The notes under the pieces are model-generated. The model was not told the origin of the DNA. It searched no databases and saw only the letters and a list, made by a program, of their open reading frames with translations. 64,000 nucleotides of DNA. It comes from Pseudomonas paraeruginosa PA7. Lineage in GTDB: Bacteria > Pseudomonadota > Gammaproteobacteria > Pseudomonadales > Pseudomonadaceae. Below, one piece after another: positions 40,189 to 48,320 of this stretch. A program made the translations under genes and the position numbers. The first letter of the stretch is position 1; each line of letters begins with the position of its first letter. Location of the stretch: the NCBI RefSeq assembly GCF_000017205.1, contig NC_009656.1, forward strand, positions 4,530,001 through 4,594,000, written 5' to 3'.

Positions 40189-42108
40189 ATGTTTCAACTC
40201 CTTTCCTGGATATCCAGGAAGCCGTCCCCCAGCCCACCAACCAAAGCTGCCCCAGAGGGATTCCTCCCTCCTCTGAGCAGTACGGAGCTGCTCGGCACGC
40301 CTCGGCGCCGGCAGCTACTGGAGAACATCTGGCAGCGTGCCTCGCTATCCAAGCAGCAATTCGAGGAGATCTACCGGCGGCCATTGGCCAACTATGCCGA
40401 GCTGGTCCAGCAGCTCCCAGCTTCAGAAAACCATCACCATGCCCATCCAGGCGGGATGATCGATCACGGCCAGGAGATCGTGGCCTACGCACTCAAGGTA
40501 CGACAGACCTACCTGCTCCCGATCGGCGCAGCGCCGGAGTCACAGTCAGCCCAGGCTGAAGCCTGGTCAGCCGCCGCGGCTTATGGTGCCCTGGCTCACG
40601 ACCTAGGCAAGATCGTCGTAGACCTGCAGGTGGAGCTGCAGGACGGCAGCACCTGGCACCCTTGGAACGGACCGATCAACCAGCCATACCGCTTCAAGTA
40701 CGTGAAGTCCCGCGAATACCAGCTCCACGGCGCTGCCTCAGCACTCCTCATCCACCAACTGCTACCGCGCACGGCACTCGATTGGCTCAGTCGCTTTCCA
40801 GAGCTGTGGGCTCAATTGATCTACCTGTTCGCTGGGCAGTACGAGCACGCCGGGATCCTCGGCGAGATCATCGTGAAGGCAGACCAGGCCTCAGTTGCAC
40901 AGGAGCTGGGAGGCAATCCGGATCGAGCGCAGGCTGCACCGAAGCAGTCGCTGCAGCGGCAGTTGGCAGACGGCCTTCGCTTCCTGGTGAAGGACAAGTT
41001 CAAGCTGAATCAACCTGGCGGTCCGTCCGATGGATGGCTGACCCAGGACGCACTCTGGCTGGTGAGCAAGCCTGCAGCCGATCAACTGAGAGCCTACTTG
41101 CTGGCCCAGGGTATCGAAGGGGTGCCCTCCTCCAACTCGCCGTTCTTCAACATGCTCCAGGATCAGGCCGTCATCCAGACCAACGCCGAGGACAAAGCCA
41201 TCTGGACGGCCACGGTAGACAACGGTGCTGGATGGAGAAACAAGTTCACGCTGCTCAAGATTGCTCCAGCCTTGATCTGGACAGATGCTGCCGAGCGCCC
41301 CTCACCCTACAGCGGATCACTGGTCGTTGAAGATGGAACCGCCTCAACGGAAAAGCCGGAAACGACCTGTGAAATTCCCAACGAGCCGGCTGAACAGCAG
41401 CAAGCACCAGAAACGAAGATGACGCTCCATCAACCTGAGCCGAGCGTTGCGAAACCGGCAAACGAGACGCGGGCGATTGCGAAACCCTCAACTGATGATC
41501 AAGAAGAAACAGACGATTTGTATGCACTTCTTGGTAATATCAATTCGCCACCAGAAGAGCTAGACACTAGCCACGACTCGCCGGCTGCTTCTCCTACGAA
41601 CACACGCGGGGAGGAGAACCTACAGCAGCCACTAGGGACCAAGGAGCCAACAGATTGCGCTCCTGAAGCAATTGAAGATGTATTTATGCCTAGCAGAAGC
41701 ACTGATCTGGGACAGGGATTCATTGGCTGGATGAAATCTGGTATCGCGACCCGTCGCCTGTTCATCAACGACACCAAGGCTTTGGTGCATACCGTCGACG
41801 GGACCGCCATGCTGGTCACGCCAGGAATCTTCAAGCGTTATGTCCAGGAGCATCCAGAGCTCGAAAAGCTGGCCCAGGCCAAGGAGACGACCGGCTGGAA
41901 GCTGGTGCAGCGCGCGTTCGAGAAACAAGGGCTTCACCGGAAGACCAGTAAAAACCTGAACATCTGGACCATCAAGGTTTCTGGTCCTCGCAAGACGAAG
42001 GAGCTCAAGGCTTACCTGCTCCAGGATCCCAAACTGCTGTTCCCTGTGCAGCCTCTGGACAACCCAAGCCTCACGGTCATCACCGATGCCGAAGGAGGTG
42101 TGGAATGA
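40189..42108 (+). CDS. traI: TraI, MobH-family conjugative relaxase
   Basis: 639 residues from ATG 40189, preceded by GGAG at 6 nt; an ATG 12 bp upstream is less well placed. The TraI_2 domain has the HD-type metal-binding motifs HHHAHPGGMIDHG (from residue 82) and AHDLGK (136-141) of MobH relaxases. A disordered acidic linker leads to the TraI_2_C domain (GWMKSGIATRRLFINDTKALVHTV). It nicks oriT for transfer of PAPI-1-type ICEs. It overlaps the integrase start by 4 bp, the usual terminal pair of these elements. Confidence 0.9.
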   Translation: MFQLLSWISRKPSPSPPTKAAPEGFLPPLSSTELLGTPRRRQLLENIWQRASLSKQQFEEIYRRPLANYAELVQQLPASENHHHAHPGGMIDHGQEIVAYALKVRQTYLLPIGAAPESQSAQAEAWSAAAAYGALAHDLGKIVVDLQVELQDGSTWHPWNGPINQPYRFKYVKSREYQLHGAASALLIHQLLPRTALDWLSRFPELWAQLIYLFAGQYEHAGILGEIIVKADQASVAQELGGNPDRAQAAPKQSLQRQLADGLRFLVKDKFKLNQPGGPSDGWLTQDALWLVSKPAADQLRAYLLAQGIEGVPSSNSPFFNMLQDQAVIQTNAEDKAIWTATVDNGAGWRNKFTLLKIAPALIWTDAAERPSPYSGSLVVEDGTASTEKPETTCEIPNEPAEQQQAPETKMTLHQPEPSVAKPANETRAIAKPSTDDQEETDDLYALLGNINSPPEELDTSHDSPAASPTNTRGEENLQQPLGTKEPTDCAPEAIEDVFMPSRSTDLGQGFIGWMKSGIATRRLFINDTKALVHTVDGTAMLVTPGIFKRYVQEHPELEKLAQAKETTGWKLVQRAFEKQGLHRKTSKNLNIWTIKVSGPRKTKELKAYLLQDPKLLFPVQPLDNPSLTVITDAEGGVE

Positions 42109-43388
42109 CGCCGCAGCAGCTCACCGAGGAGTACATCTTCGCGCACGATCTCCGAGAAGCCAGCGCGAAGATCTACCGCGCCGCGACCAAGGCGCTGCTC
42201 AAGCACTTCGGCCCTACGGCAACCGTACAGGAGGTGGACCACAGGTCTGTGCTGGGATGGCGGCGCAAGGTCCTGGAACAAGGCCTGTCGAAGCGGAGCT
42301 GGAACACGTATTCGAATCATCTGCGAACGATCTGGGGCTATGCCATCGAGCACGAGCTGGTGACTCACTCCCAAGTCAACCCGTTCAGAAAGACCACCGT
42401 CATCCCCCCCAGGCGAGCAAGCAAAACCGTCGCAGCCGAAGCCATCCTGCGCGCCCGCAATTGGCTCAACATGCAGGTCGGCGCCGAGCGCTGCACTGGC
42501 GATCGCGCACGCATCACTCCCGCCTGGTTCTGGCTTTGCACGTTCGAGGTCTTCTACTACACCGGCATCCGGTTGAATGCGCTGCTGTGCATCCGCAAGC
42601 GCGACATCGACTGGGATAATCAACTGATCCTCATCCGCGGCGAGACAGAGAAGACTCACAAAGAGTTCGTTGTGCCAATAACGGAGGGGCTTGTGCCTCA
42701 CCTATCGAGGCTCCTGCAAGAGGCCGATAGAGCCGGATTCGCCGATGACGACCAGTTGTTCAACGTCAACCGGTTCTCACCGCACTACAAGAGCAAGGTG
42801 ATGAACTCCGACCAGGTCGAAGCCATGTACCGGAAGTTGACCGAGAAGGTTGGGGTGCGGATGACCCCGCACCGTTTCCGGCACACCCTGGCCACCGACT
42901 TGATGAAGGCACCCGAGCGGAACATCCACCTCACGAAGTGCCTGCTCAACCACTCGAACATCCAGACCACGATGAGCTACATCGAGGCCGACTACGATCA
43001 CATGCGTGCCGTGCTGCATGCTAGAAGCCTGGCCCAAGGCGCGCTGGAGAATGTCAGGAAGGTGGATTTCAGCGGCTCCCCGCAAGCCTCTGCCAAACCG
43101 AAGCCATGCGGGCAACCTCTCGCTCGAGTGAGTGAAGCACCGCCACCGGAGGTCAGGACAGAGCCTGCAGAACCAAGGGAGCACACGCCAGGGACAGGCA
43201 TTCAGGGAGGCCCAACCGCGTGGGAAGCAGAAGCGCTACCACAGCCACCTGACACCTTCGAGCAAAGCGTGCTGTTCACTCTGATGGCTCAACACTTATC
43301 GAACCGTGCCGCCTCGGCATCCGCGGCTCCCGCTGCAACAAGCGGATCTGGTGGATGGGGATCTACTGCCCGAAGCAGTCTCGCCTAG
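42105..43388 (+). CDS. Tyrosine integrase of a PAPI-1/pKLC102-type element
   Basis: 427 residues. Catalytic residues are Arg156 (YTGIRLNALL), His256 and Arg259 (HRFRH), His283 (LNHSN) and Tyr292 (MSYIEADY), with a Lys candidate in GETEKTHKEF. N-terminal SAM-like core-binding domain; a Pro-rich C-terminal tail from about 335 is not part of the fold. It integrates the element into the 3' end of tRNA-Lys; such a 3' end lies 370 bp downstream. Translationally coupled to traI. Confidence 0.92.
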   Translation: MTPQQLTEEYIFAHDLREASAKIYRAATKALLKHFGPTATVQEVDHRSVLGWRRKVLEQGLSKRSWNTYSNHLRTIWGYAIEHELVTHSQVNPFRKTTVIPPRRASKTVAAEAILRARNWLNMQVGAERCTGDRARITPAWFWLCTFEVFYYTGIRLNALLCIRKRDIDWDNQLILIRGETEKTHKEFVVPITEGLVPHLSRLLQEADRAGFADDDQLFNVNRFSPHYKSKVMNSDQVEAMYRKLTEKVGVRMTPHRFRHTLATDLMKAPERNIHLTKCLLNHSNIQTTMSYIEADYDHMRAVLHARSLAQGALENVRKVDFSGSPQASAKPKPCGQPLARVSEAPPPEVRTEPAEPREHTPGTGIQGGPTAWEAEALPQPPDTFEQSVLFTLMAQHLSNRAASASAAPAATSGSGGWGSTARSSLA

Positions 43389-43408
43389 CGATACCGGTAC
43401 TGAGGGGC

Positions 43409-43432
43409 CGGCTACCGGACGAAAGGTAGCCG
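43409..43432. other. Hairpin after the integrase gene
   Basis: CGGCTACC at 43409-43416 pairs with GGTAGCCG at 43425-43432, 8 bp, 8-nt loop, 20 bp after the integrase stop. There is no T run. It may be a weak terminator or an arm site for the integrase. Confidence 0.45.
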
Positions 43433-43623
43433 CACCTCCCAGCAGTTCGCTAGGCCTGTAGGAAAAATCTGGAATTACCGAGAGCGCCTGGATTCCAGCG
43501 CCGGCATGCTGGCAGAGCCCCACAGTTTCAAGGCCAACACCGCAGTACCCTCTGTAATCGCTGATTACGTCGAGGGCGCATTGCTACGCCTGCAGAATGG
43601 TTTCAGGGCCTTAGAAACAGAAA

Positions 43624-43645
43624 AGCCCACCTAGAAAGGCGGGCT
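43624..43645 (-). terminator. Terminator near the att site
   Basis: AGCCCACCT at 43624-43632 and AGGCGGGCT at 43637-43645 form a stem with one A-C mismatch. On the minus strand it is followed by TTTTCTG. It would end transcription coming from the right across the att site. Other than the hairpins and att site, 43389-43894 holds no gene. Confidence 0.6.
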
Positions 43646-43757
43646 ATTCCATATTGACATCACGTCAATGCGAGCCTAATGTTCGGCCCAGACGGCTGCA
43701 AGGCTAGAACGGTGCAACACCCCCTTCCTAGACCTACGCAACTCGCCCCGTAGAAAA

Positions 43758-43802
43758 TGGTGGGTCGTGTAGGATTCGAACCTACGACCAATTGGTTAAA
43801 AG
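43758..43802 (-). other. Attachment site: 3' 45 bp of tRNA-Lys(UUU)
   Basis: On the minus strand the 45 bp match tRNA-Lys(UUU) from the anticodon loop (CTTTTAACC) through the T arm (TTCGAATCC) to the acceptor and CCA. The D arm and 5' half are absent: beyond 43802 the sequence departs from the tRNA. This is the direct repeat left by integration of PAPI-type elements. It lies between the integrase of the left element and soj of the right element. An intact tRNA-Lys should lie to the right, outside the window. I found no second copy to the left. Confidence 0.88.
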
Positions 43803-43860
43803 ATAATTGGTTGCAGGCCTAGAACCCTCATCAGGAAGAAGCCAGAACTACTACCGCCGC

Positions 43861-43888
43861 AGCCTCTAATGACCCCACATTAGAGGCT
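43861..43888 (+). promoter_or_regulatory. Hairpin that covers the soj ribosome site
   Basis: A perfect 11-bp stem, AGCCTCTAATG and CATTAGAGGCT, loop ACCCCA, ends 6 bp before the soj ATG. The only Shine-Dalgarno candidate (AGAGG, 8 nt before the ATG) lies in the 3' arm and would be closed when the RNA folds. As DNA it could also be a dimer operator. Confidence 0.7.
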
Positions 43889-43894
43889 GAGAAC

Positions 43895-44755
43895 ATGATA
43901 GCGACTTCGGTCATTTCCACGAAGGGTGGTGCAGGCAAGACTACCACCACCGCCAACCTCGGTGCGATCTGCGCCGATGCCGGCCTAAAAACCCTCCTCA
44001 TCGATCTGGACCCCGTCCAGCCCTCCCTATCCTCGTACTACGAGCTTCCGGAAGTTGCCCAGGGCGGCATCTACGACCTGCTCGCCGCCAACATAACGGA
44101 CCCGGCGAGGATCATCTCCAGGACGATTATCCCCAACCTGGACGTCGTGATTTCCAACGACCAGAACAATCAGCTCAACAACCTACTGCTCCAGGCACCC
44201 GATGGCCGGCTACGCCTGGCGAACCTGATGCCCGCTCTGAAAGAAGGCTACGACCTGGTGCTGATCGACACCCAGGGTGCGCGCTCAGCTTTGCTCGAAA
44301 TGGTTGTGCTTGCATCGGACCTGGTTGTTTCCCCCCTCCAACCCAACATGCTTACCGCCCGTGAGTTCAACCGCGGCACCATGCAAATGCTCGACGGCCT
44401 ACGCCCCTATGAGCGTCTCGGCATGCGGATCCCCAATGTTCAGATCGTCATCAACTGCCTGGACCAGACCAATGACTCCCGGGCAATTCACGAGAATGTG
44501 CGTGCCATCTTCGATGAGCATCAGGACATTTCTGTGCTCGAAACGACTGTCCCGGATGCCGTCGTGTTTCGCAACGCAGCATCGCGCGGGCTACCAGCGC
44601 ACCGCCTCGAAACGCGGCAACCCTCCAATCGCACATCAGCGCCCGCGCTGGAAATCATCCGCAACCTGGCCATCGAGGTCTTTCCCGAGTGGACTGACCG
44701 CTTCCTGGCGCTGACGCCGGAGGCGGTTGCAGCACTGGTCAAGGGAGGGCGCTGA
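43895..44755 (+). CDS. soj: Soj, ParA-family partition ATPase
   Basis: 286 residues with the deviant Walker A KGGAGKTTT at 10-18, Walker A' LLIDLDPVQPSLSSYY and Walker B LVLIDTQGARS. In PAPI-1 this protein is needed to keep the excised circular element in the cell (known for that ICE). It is the first gene of the right-hand element, next to the att site as in PAPI-1 and pKLC102, with a ParB partner at 55962. Translation may be controlled by the hairpin just upstream. Confidence 0.93.
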   Translation: MIATSVISTKGGAGKTTTTANLGAICADAGLKTLLIDLDPVQPSLSSYYELPEVAQGGIYDLLAANITDPARIISRTIIPNLDVVISNDQNNQLNNLLLQAPDGRLRLANLMPALKEGYDLVLIDTQGARSALLEMVVLASDLVVSPLQPNMLTAREFNRGTMQMLDGLRPYERLGMRIPNVQIVINCLDQTNDSRAIHENVRAIFDEHQDISVLETTVPDAVVFRNAASRGLPAHRLETRQPSNRTSAPALEIIRNLAIEVFPEWTDRFLALTPEAVAALVKGGR

Positions 44756-44756
44756 C

Positions 44757-45494
44757 ATGGCGAAGACTCCTATCACCCAAGCCCGCGACGTCGACGCGGA
44801 ACTTGTGCTGCAACTGAACAAGTTCGGCAGCGCCGCCGACCTTCGGAGCCAACAGGCCAAGTTGACCGGCGCTGCGCGAGAAATACGCAAGCTGACTGGT
44901 GGCGGTACCGACCTGTTCGGGAAGCTGGGTGGCTACTTGAGCTTCGAACAAAAGCAGCTCCTACAAGACGCTGCGCGTTTGCTCGACTCGGTGAACAAGC
45001 AGATCGAGCATGCGAAGGAAAAGCGTGATCGCGACGAGAAACAAGCCAAGAAACGGCGTGAGCTGCGTGGGCGCCTGGCCAAGCAACTGGTCGCCTCGAA
45101 CTACCCGCTTCCGGCAAACACGCTCGAAGAGCGGCTGGAAATACTGCAGATCGCGCTGATCTACAACCGGGCCAAGGTGTTCGATCCCCTGTACTCCACC
45201 CGAGAACTCCACTCAAGACTGAAAGGTTGGCTGGAGCGCCCCAAGAGGGACATCGGTTGGCGCAGTGAGGCCGAGTATTTCGCCAGTTGGGTAGGATGTC
45301 TGCGCAGTGAATTCATTCAAAGCCTGACCGACGAAATCGCCTACGACGATGGCAGTGAAGTCGAGGAGCGTCTGCGCGTCATCAAGCAGAAGGTCGCTGA
45401 CTGCACCGCTCAAATCGCTCTGACCAGCGAGGAGCAGGAAACCCTTCGGCTCTGGAAAGACGCTCTGCAATCGGCTCCGGAGGGCTCCATATGA
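44757..45494 (+). CDS. ICE protein of unknown function with coiled coil
   Basis: 245 residues from ATG 44757, one base after the soj stop. Helical and charged, with a likely coiled coil near 80-115 (LDSVNKQIEHAKEKRDRDEKQAKKRRELRGRLA). No signal peptide, no recognised domain. Tight coupling to soj points to partition or maintenance. It shares an ATGA overlap with the next gene. Confidence 0.7.
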   Translation: MAKTPITQARDVDAELVLQLNKFGSAADLRSQQAKLTGAAREIRKLTGGGTDLFGKLGGYLSFEQKQLLQDAARLLDSVNKQIEHAKEKRDRDEKQAKKRRELRGRLAKQLVASNYPLPANTLEERLEILQIALIYNRAKVFDPLYSTRELHSRLKGWLERPKRDIGWRSEAEYFASWVGCLRSEFIQSLTDEIAYDDGSEVEERLRVIKQKVADCTAQIALTSEEQETLRLWKDALQSAPEGSI

Positions 45495-45988
45495 ACCTCC
45501 AGAACCGCAACAACCTCCTCCTGAGCTTGATCGCCGAGACCCAGTTCGACGCCTACGTGCAAGGCTACATGGCCAAAGCAGGCGCTGCCGCCGGTGCTTC
45601 CGAGAATCTGCAAATCGAGGCTGAAGGTGCTGCGATGTTGCAGGGTCTGGTCGCTCCCGTTCGCGATCAGCAGCGTGCCTGTGGACAGTCCCTGCAGAAC
45701 GCCCTGCTCCAAATCGCCCACGACCTACTGTTGCAGACGAAGTCGCAACTGGCCATCGCGGCCAATGCCAGCTCGATCCACGTGGTCCAGCGGGACATGA
45801 ACAGGGCCATCTGGAATATCGCGACTGCCATCGATCACCTGGCCGAGTTCTCCCAACCCTCGCAGGACACTGTGAGGGTCATCGAGCGGCTGATGCTCTT
45901 CGTCGGCAGCTCACCAAGCACTGAAGGCCAGCAACTGGCCGCCGAGGCAAGTGCGGTGCTCGGCATGAGCGTGGGGGGCCTGGCATGA
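45491..45988 (+). CDS. ICE protein of unknown function
   Basis: 165 residues, mostly helical (NLLLSLIAETQFDAYVQGYMAKAGAAAGASENLQIEAEG). No motif recognised. It overlaps both neighbours by 4 bp, so it is co-translated in the soj operon. Confidence 0.65.
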   Translation: MNLQNRNNLLLSLIAETQFDAYVQGYMAKAGAAAGASENLQIEAEGAAMLQGLVAPVRDQQRACGQSLQNALLQIAHDLLLQTKSQLAIAANASSIHVVQRDMNRAIWNIATAIDHLAEFSQPSQDTVRVIERLMLFVGSSPSTEGQQLAAEASAVLGMSVGGLA

Positions 45989-46782
45989 AACCTATGATTC
46001 AAGCCCACCTGGTCGAGCGCGATCAGTTCGGCTTCTGGACCCATCCGAACTATCCGGACCTGGCCGACAACTGCTCTTCCAACGAAGCGCAGGAAACGCT
46101 GCGCCGGCTTGGCCTTGAGTTGCAGACCGTCTTCATGGAGTCGGATGCGCCTCGCCTCTACGACTCTGCACGATCGGACCAACGATACAGCGAGTGGATC
46201 CCAACGCGGCCCGAAGGCTCCGGTTGGTTCGTGCTGTCTATCCACGATACCGAGAACGGCCCGGTGTGCCAGTACGTGAGGCCCCTCGCAGAGAGCCTCA
46301 GCCCAATCGATCTTGATGCGGCAGCAGAACAGCATGAGCGCCTGCTCAGCGAGGCTTGTGCCAAGGCCTTGAATCAGCGCGACGCCGCCCTGGCAAGGGT
46401 CGCCTCGCTTGAGTCCAAGCTGGCGGAACTGGAGAAGCAGGAGAAGCAGGAGAAGCAGGAGCCGGTAGCCTATCGAATTGAGGCCAGGGATGAACGCGGC
46501 ATCGTTCGCCGCGATTATCTGTCGCGCACGCCATTGCTCAAGCCCTGCCCGCTCTGCGGCAGCACGAACATTCGTATGCTGGAACCCGAGCAGTTTGACT
46601 CTGGTGCCTGGAACTGTGCCGTTGAGTGTCTGGATTGCGAGGTCCACGTGGGGCCGTCCTACTGCGAGCCAGACCCGGTAACAGCGAGGTATTCAGCACA
46701 GGTCGACTGGAACAGGCGCCCAAGTGCAAAAAGCCACTCCGCCACCGAGCAGGGCTCAACCTGCTGCAAGGGGGGCGCGTAA
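45985..46782 (+). CDS. Protein with C-terminal Lar-like restriction-alleviation zinc ribbon
   Basis: 265 residues. The N-terminal 110 residues are not recognised. A coiled coil with a repeated EKQ triplet (46432-46458, three perfect copies of GAGAAGCAG) leads to LKPCPLCGSTNIRML...WNCAVECLDCEVHVGPSY...SAQVDWNRR, which has the four cysteines and the final W-N-R of the Lar family. Lar of Rac prophage relieves type I restriction. An anti-restriction role during ICE transfer is inferred. Confidence 0.6.
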   Translation: MKPMIQAHLVERDQFGFWTHPNYPDLADNCSSNEAQETLRRLGLELQTVFMESDAPRLYDSARSDQRYSEWIPTRPEGSGWFVLSIHDTENGPVCQYVRPLAESLSPIDLDAAAEQHERLLSEACAKALNQRDAALARVASLESKLAELEKQEKQEKQEPVAYRIEARDERGIVRRDYLSRTPLLKPCPLCGSTNIRMLEPEQFDSGAWNCAVECLDCEVHVGPSYCEPDPVTARYSAQVDWNRRPSAKSHSATEQGSTCCKGGA

Positions 46783-47483
46783 TGGACAAGCAAAAAGTCC
46801 TCGCCAAGGTCGAGAAGCTGATGGCCCTGGCGAATGCCAAGGGGGCCACGCCGAACGAGGCGGAAACCGCATTGCGCCAAGCCGCGATCCTGAAGCGCCA
46901 GTTCGACCTCAGCGATGCGGAGATCTCGGCCCACACGGTGGAAACCGCGTGCGTACCCACACGTACCAGGCGCTCTCCAGCACCGTGGCTGCATGACCTG
47001 GCCGGGATCTGCGCCAGTTCCTTCGGCTGCGACTACCTGGCTGCTTACGCGATGCCAGCGGGCTGGACGTTCAAGTTCATGGGCCGAGGGATCGGCCCTG
47101 AGCTAGCCGCTCACGCCTACTCTACGCTCCACCACCAACTGGTGGCGGCGCGCTCGGCTCATGTCGCTCAACAGAAGCGCTGCAAGCTGTCGACCAAGCG
47201 CCGTCGCAGCAAGCTCTTCGTCGAAGGCTGGCTTCTCGCAGTGCGTTCGCTGGTACGTGACTTTGCCGGCAGGCCGGACGAGTCGACTCAAGCAGCCATC
47301 AAGGCCTACCTCGAACTACACCATCCGGAGCTGAAACTCCTGGAGCCGGCAGCGCCGACGAAGCCCCTGGCCTATGACCAGGCTTCGCTGCACGCAGGCT
47401 GGGAGCACGGCAAAAACACTCGCCTGCACCGCGGCGTCAGCCGGCGAGTTCAGGGCGCGCTCGAGCAGGGAGGTTCCCGATGA
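46782..47483 (+). CDS. DUF2786-domain protein
   Basis: 233 residues from ATG 46782, overlapping the previous stop by one base. The N-terminus (VLAKVEKLMALANAKGATPNEAETALRQAAILKRQF) is the DUF2786 helical domain of phages and ICEs; a DUF7168-like region follows. Function unknown. The stop overlaps the HNH gene by 4 bp. Confidence 0.78.
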   Translation: MDKQKVLAKVEKLMALANAKGATPNEAETALRQAAILKRQFDLSDAEISAHTVETACVPTRTRRSPAPWLHDLAGICASSFGCDYLAAYAMPAGWTFKFMGRGIGPELAAHAYSTLHHQLVAARSAHVAQQKRCKLSTKRRRSKLFVEGWLLAVRSLVRDFAGRPDESTQAAIKAYLELHHPELKLLEPAAPTKPLAYDQASLHAGWEHGKNTRLHRGVSRRVQGALEQGGSR

Positions 47484-48112
47484 CTCGCTCTGCTCTCTCG
47501 ACCATCGCCTACGAGGCCCTGGTGCGTGCCCGCCGCAAATTCAGCAACCGAGAGGAGCGCTGCATCCGCGAAACCTGGACCGCCGAACAGGAACTGGTGC
47601 TGCTGCGCCTGTATCCGGATATGCCGAACGAGGTCCTGGCAGCCAGGTTGAACAAAACGCTCCAGCAGATCTGCTCCAAAGCGTATCGGCTCGGGCTGAA
47701 AAAAAGCCCCGAGTTCTCCAAGAAGATCCGGCAGGACTGGGGCAGCGCAACTCGGTTCAAGAAGGGGCAAAAGCCCCACACATGGCTCCCAGTCGGCAGC
47801 ACGCGGATCAGCGCTGATGGCTACCTGCAACGAAAGATCTCGGATACCGGCTATCCCCCCCGGGACTGGAAGGGCATCCACATCCTGCTCTGGGAAGAAC
47901 ACTTCGGCCCCATCCCAACCGGCCATTGCGTCTGCTTCAAGGACAACAACAAGCAGAACGTCGTCATCGACAACCTGGAGCTCATCACCCGGGCCGAACG
48001 CATGCGCCGCAACTCCATCCATCGCTATCCACCTGAGCTGAAGAGCGCAATCCGCGTCATCAGCAAGCTCAAGCGCACCATTCAGGAGGTCGAGCATGAA
48101 GAACAAGATTGA
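47480..48112 (+). CDS. HNH endonuclease, homing-type
   Basis: 210 residues. An N-terminal SANT/Myb-like DNA-binding segment (TWTAEQELVLLRLYPDMPNEVLAARLNKTLQQICSKAYRLGL) is followed by an HNH_3 domain (HILLWEEHFGPIPTGHCVCFKDNNKQNVVIDNLELITRAE) with the His and Asn positions of the ββα-metal fold. It is probably a nicking or homing enzyme; no intron or intein is visible. It sits in the middle of an overlapping gene string. Confidence 0.75.
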   Translation: MTRSALSTIAYEALVRARRKFSNREERCIRETWTAEQELVLLRLYPDMPNEVLAARLNKTLQQICSKAYRLGLKKSPEFSKKIRQDWGSATRFKKGQKPHTWLPVGSTRISADGYLQRKISDTGYPPRDWKGIHILLWEEHFGPIPTGHCVCFKDNNKQNVVIDNLELITRAERMRRNSIHRYPPELKSAIRVISKLKRTIQEVEHEEQD

Positions 48113-48320
48113 GGATCTGCGAAATCACCTCTTTGCCACCATCGAAGGGCTGCTTGACGAAGACAAGCCCCTGGATATCGAACGCGCGAAAGCGGTGGCT
48201 CATGTGGGTTCGGTGATCATCGAGTCCGCCAAGGTGGAAGTGAAAGCGCTGGAGATCATCGGCTCCCCGGACGGCAGCGGAAGCACGTTTCTGCAGATCG
48301 GCCGGGAGGACTCGAAGTGA
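48096..48320 (+). CDS. Small protein of unknown function upstream of dnaB
   Basis: 74 residues, acidic N-terminal helix (KNKIEDLRNHLFATIEGLLDEDKPLDIERAKAVAHVGSVIIESAKVEVKALEIIG). Good ribosome site (CAGGAGG). It overlaps the HNH gene by 17 bp and dnaB by 4 bp. It resembles small phage proteins found near replication genes; function not known. Confidence 0.7.
   Translation: MKNKIEDLRNHLFATIEGLLDEDKPLDIERAKAVAHVGSVIIESAKVEVKALEIIGSPDGSGSTFLQIGREDSK

Noticed and set aside
39679..40276. Short plus-strand frames before traI
   Set aside because: Poor starts, no similarity and overlap with the true traI start.
43758..43802. Functional tRNA-Lys gene
   Set aside because: Only the part from the anticodon loop to CCA is present; the 5' acceptor strand and D arm are missing.
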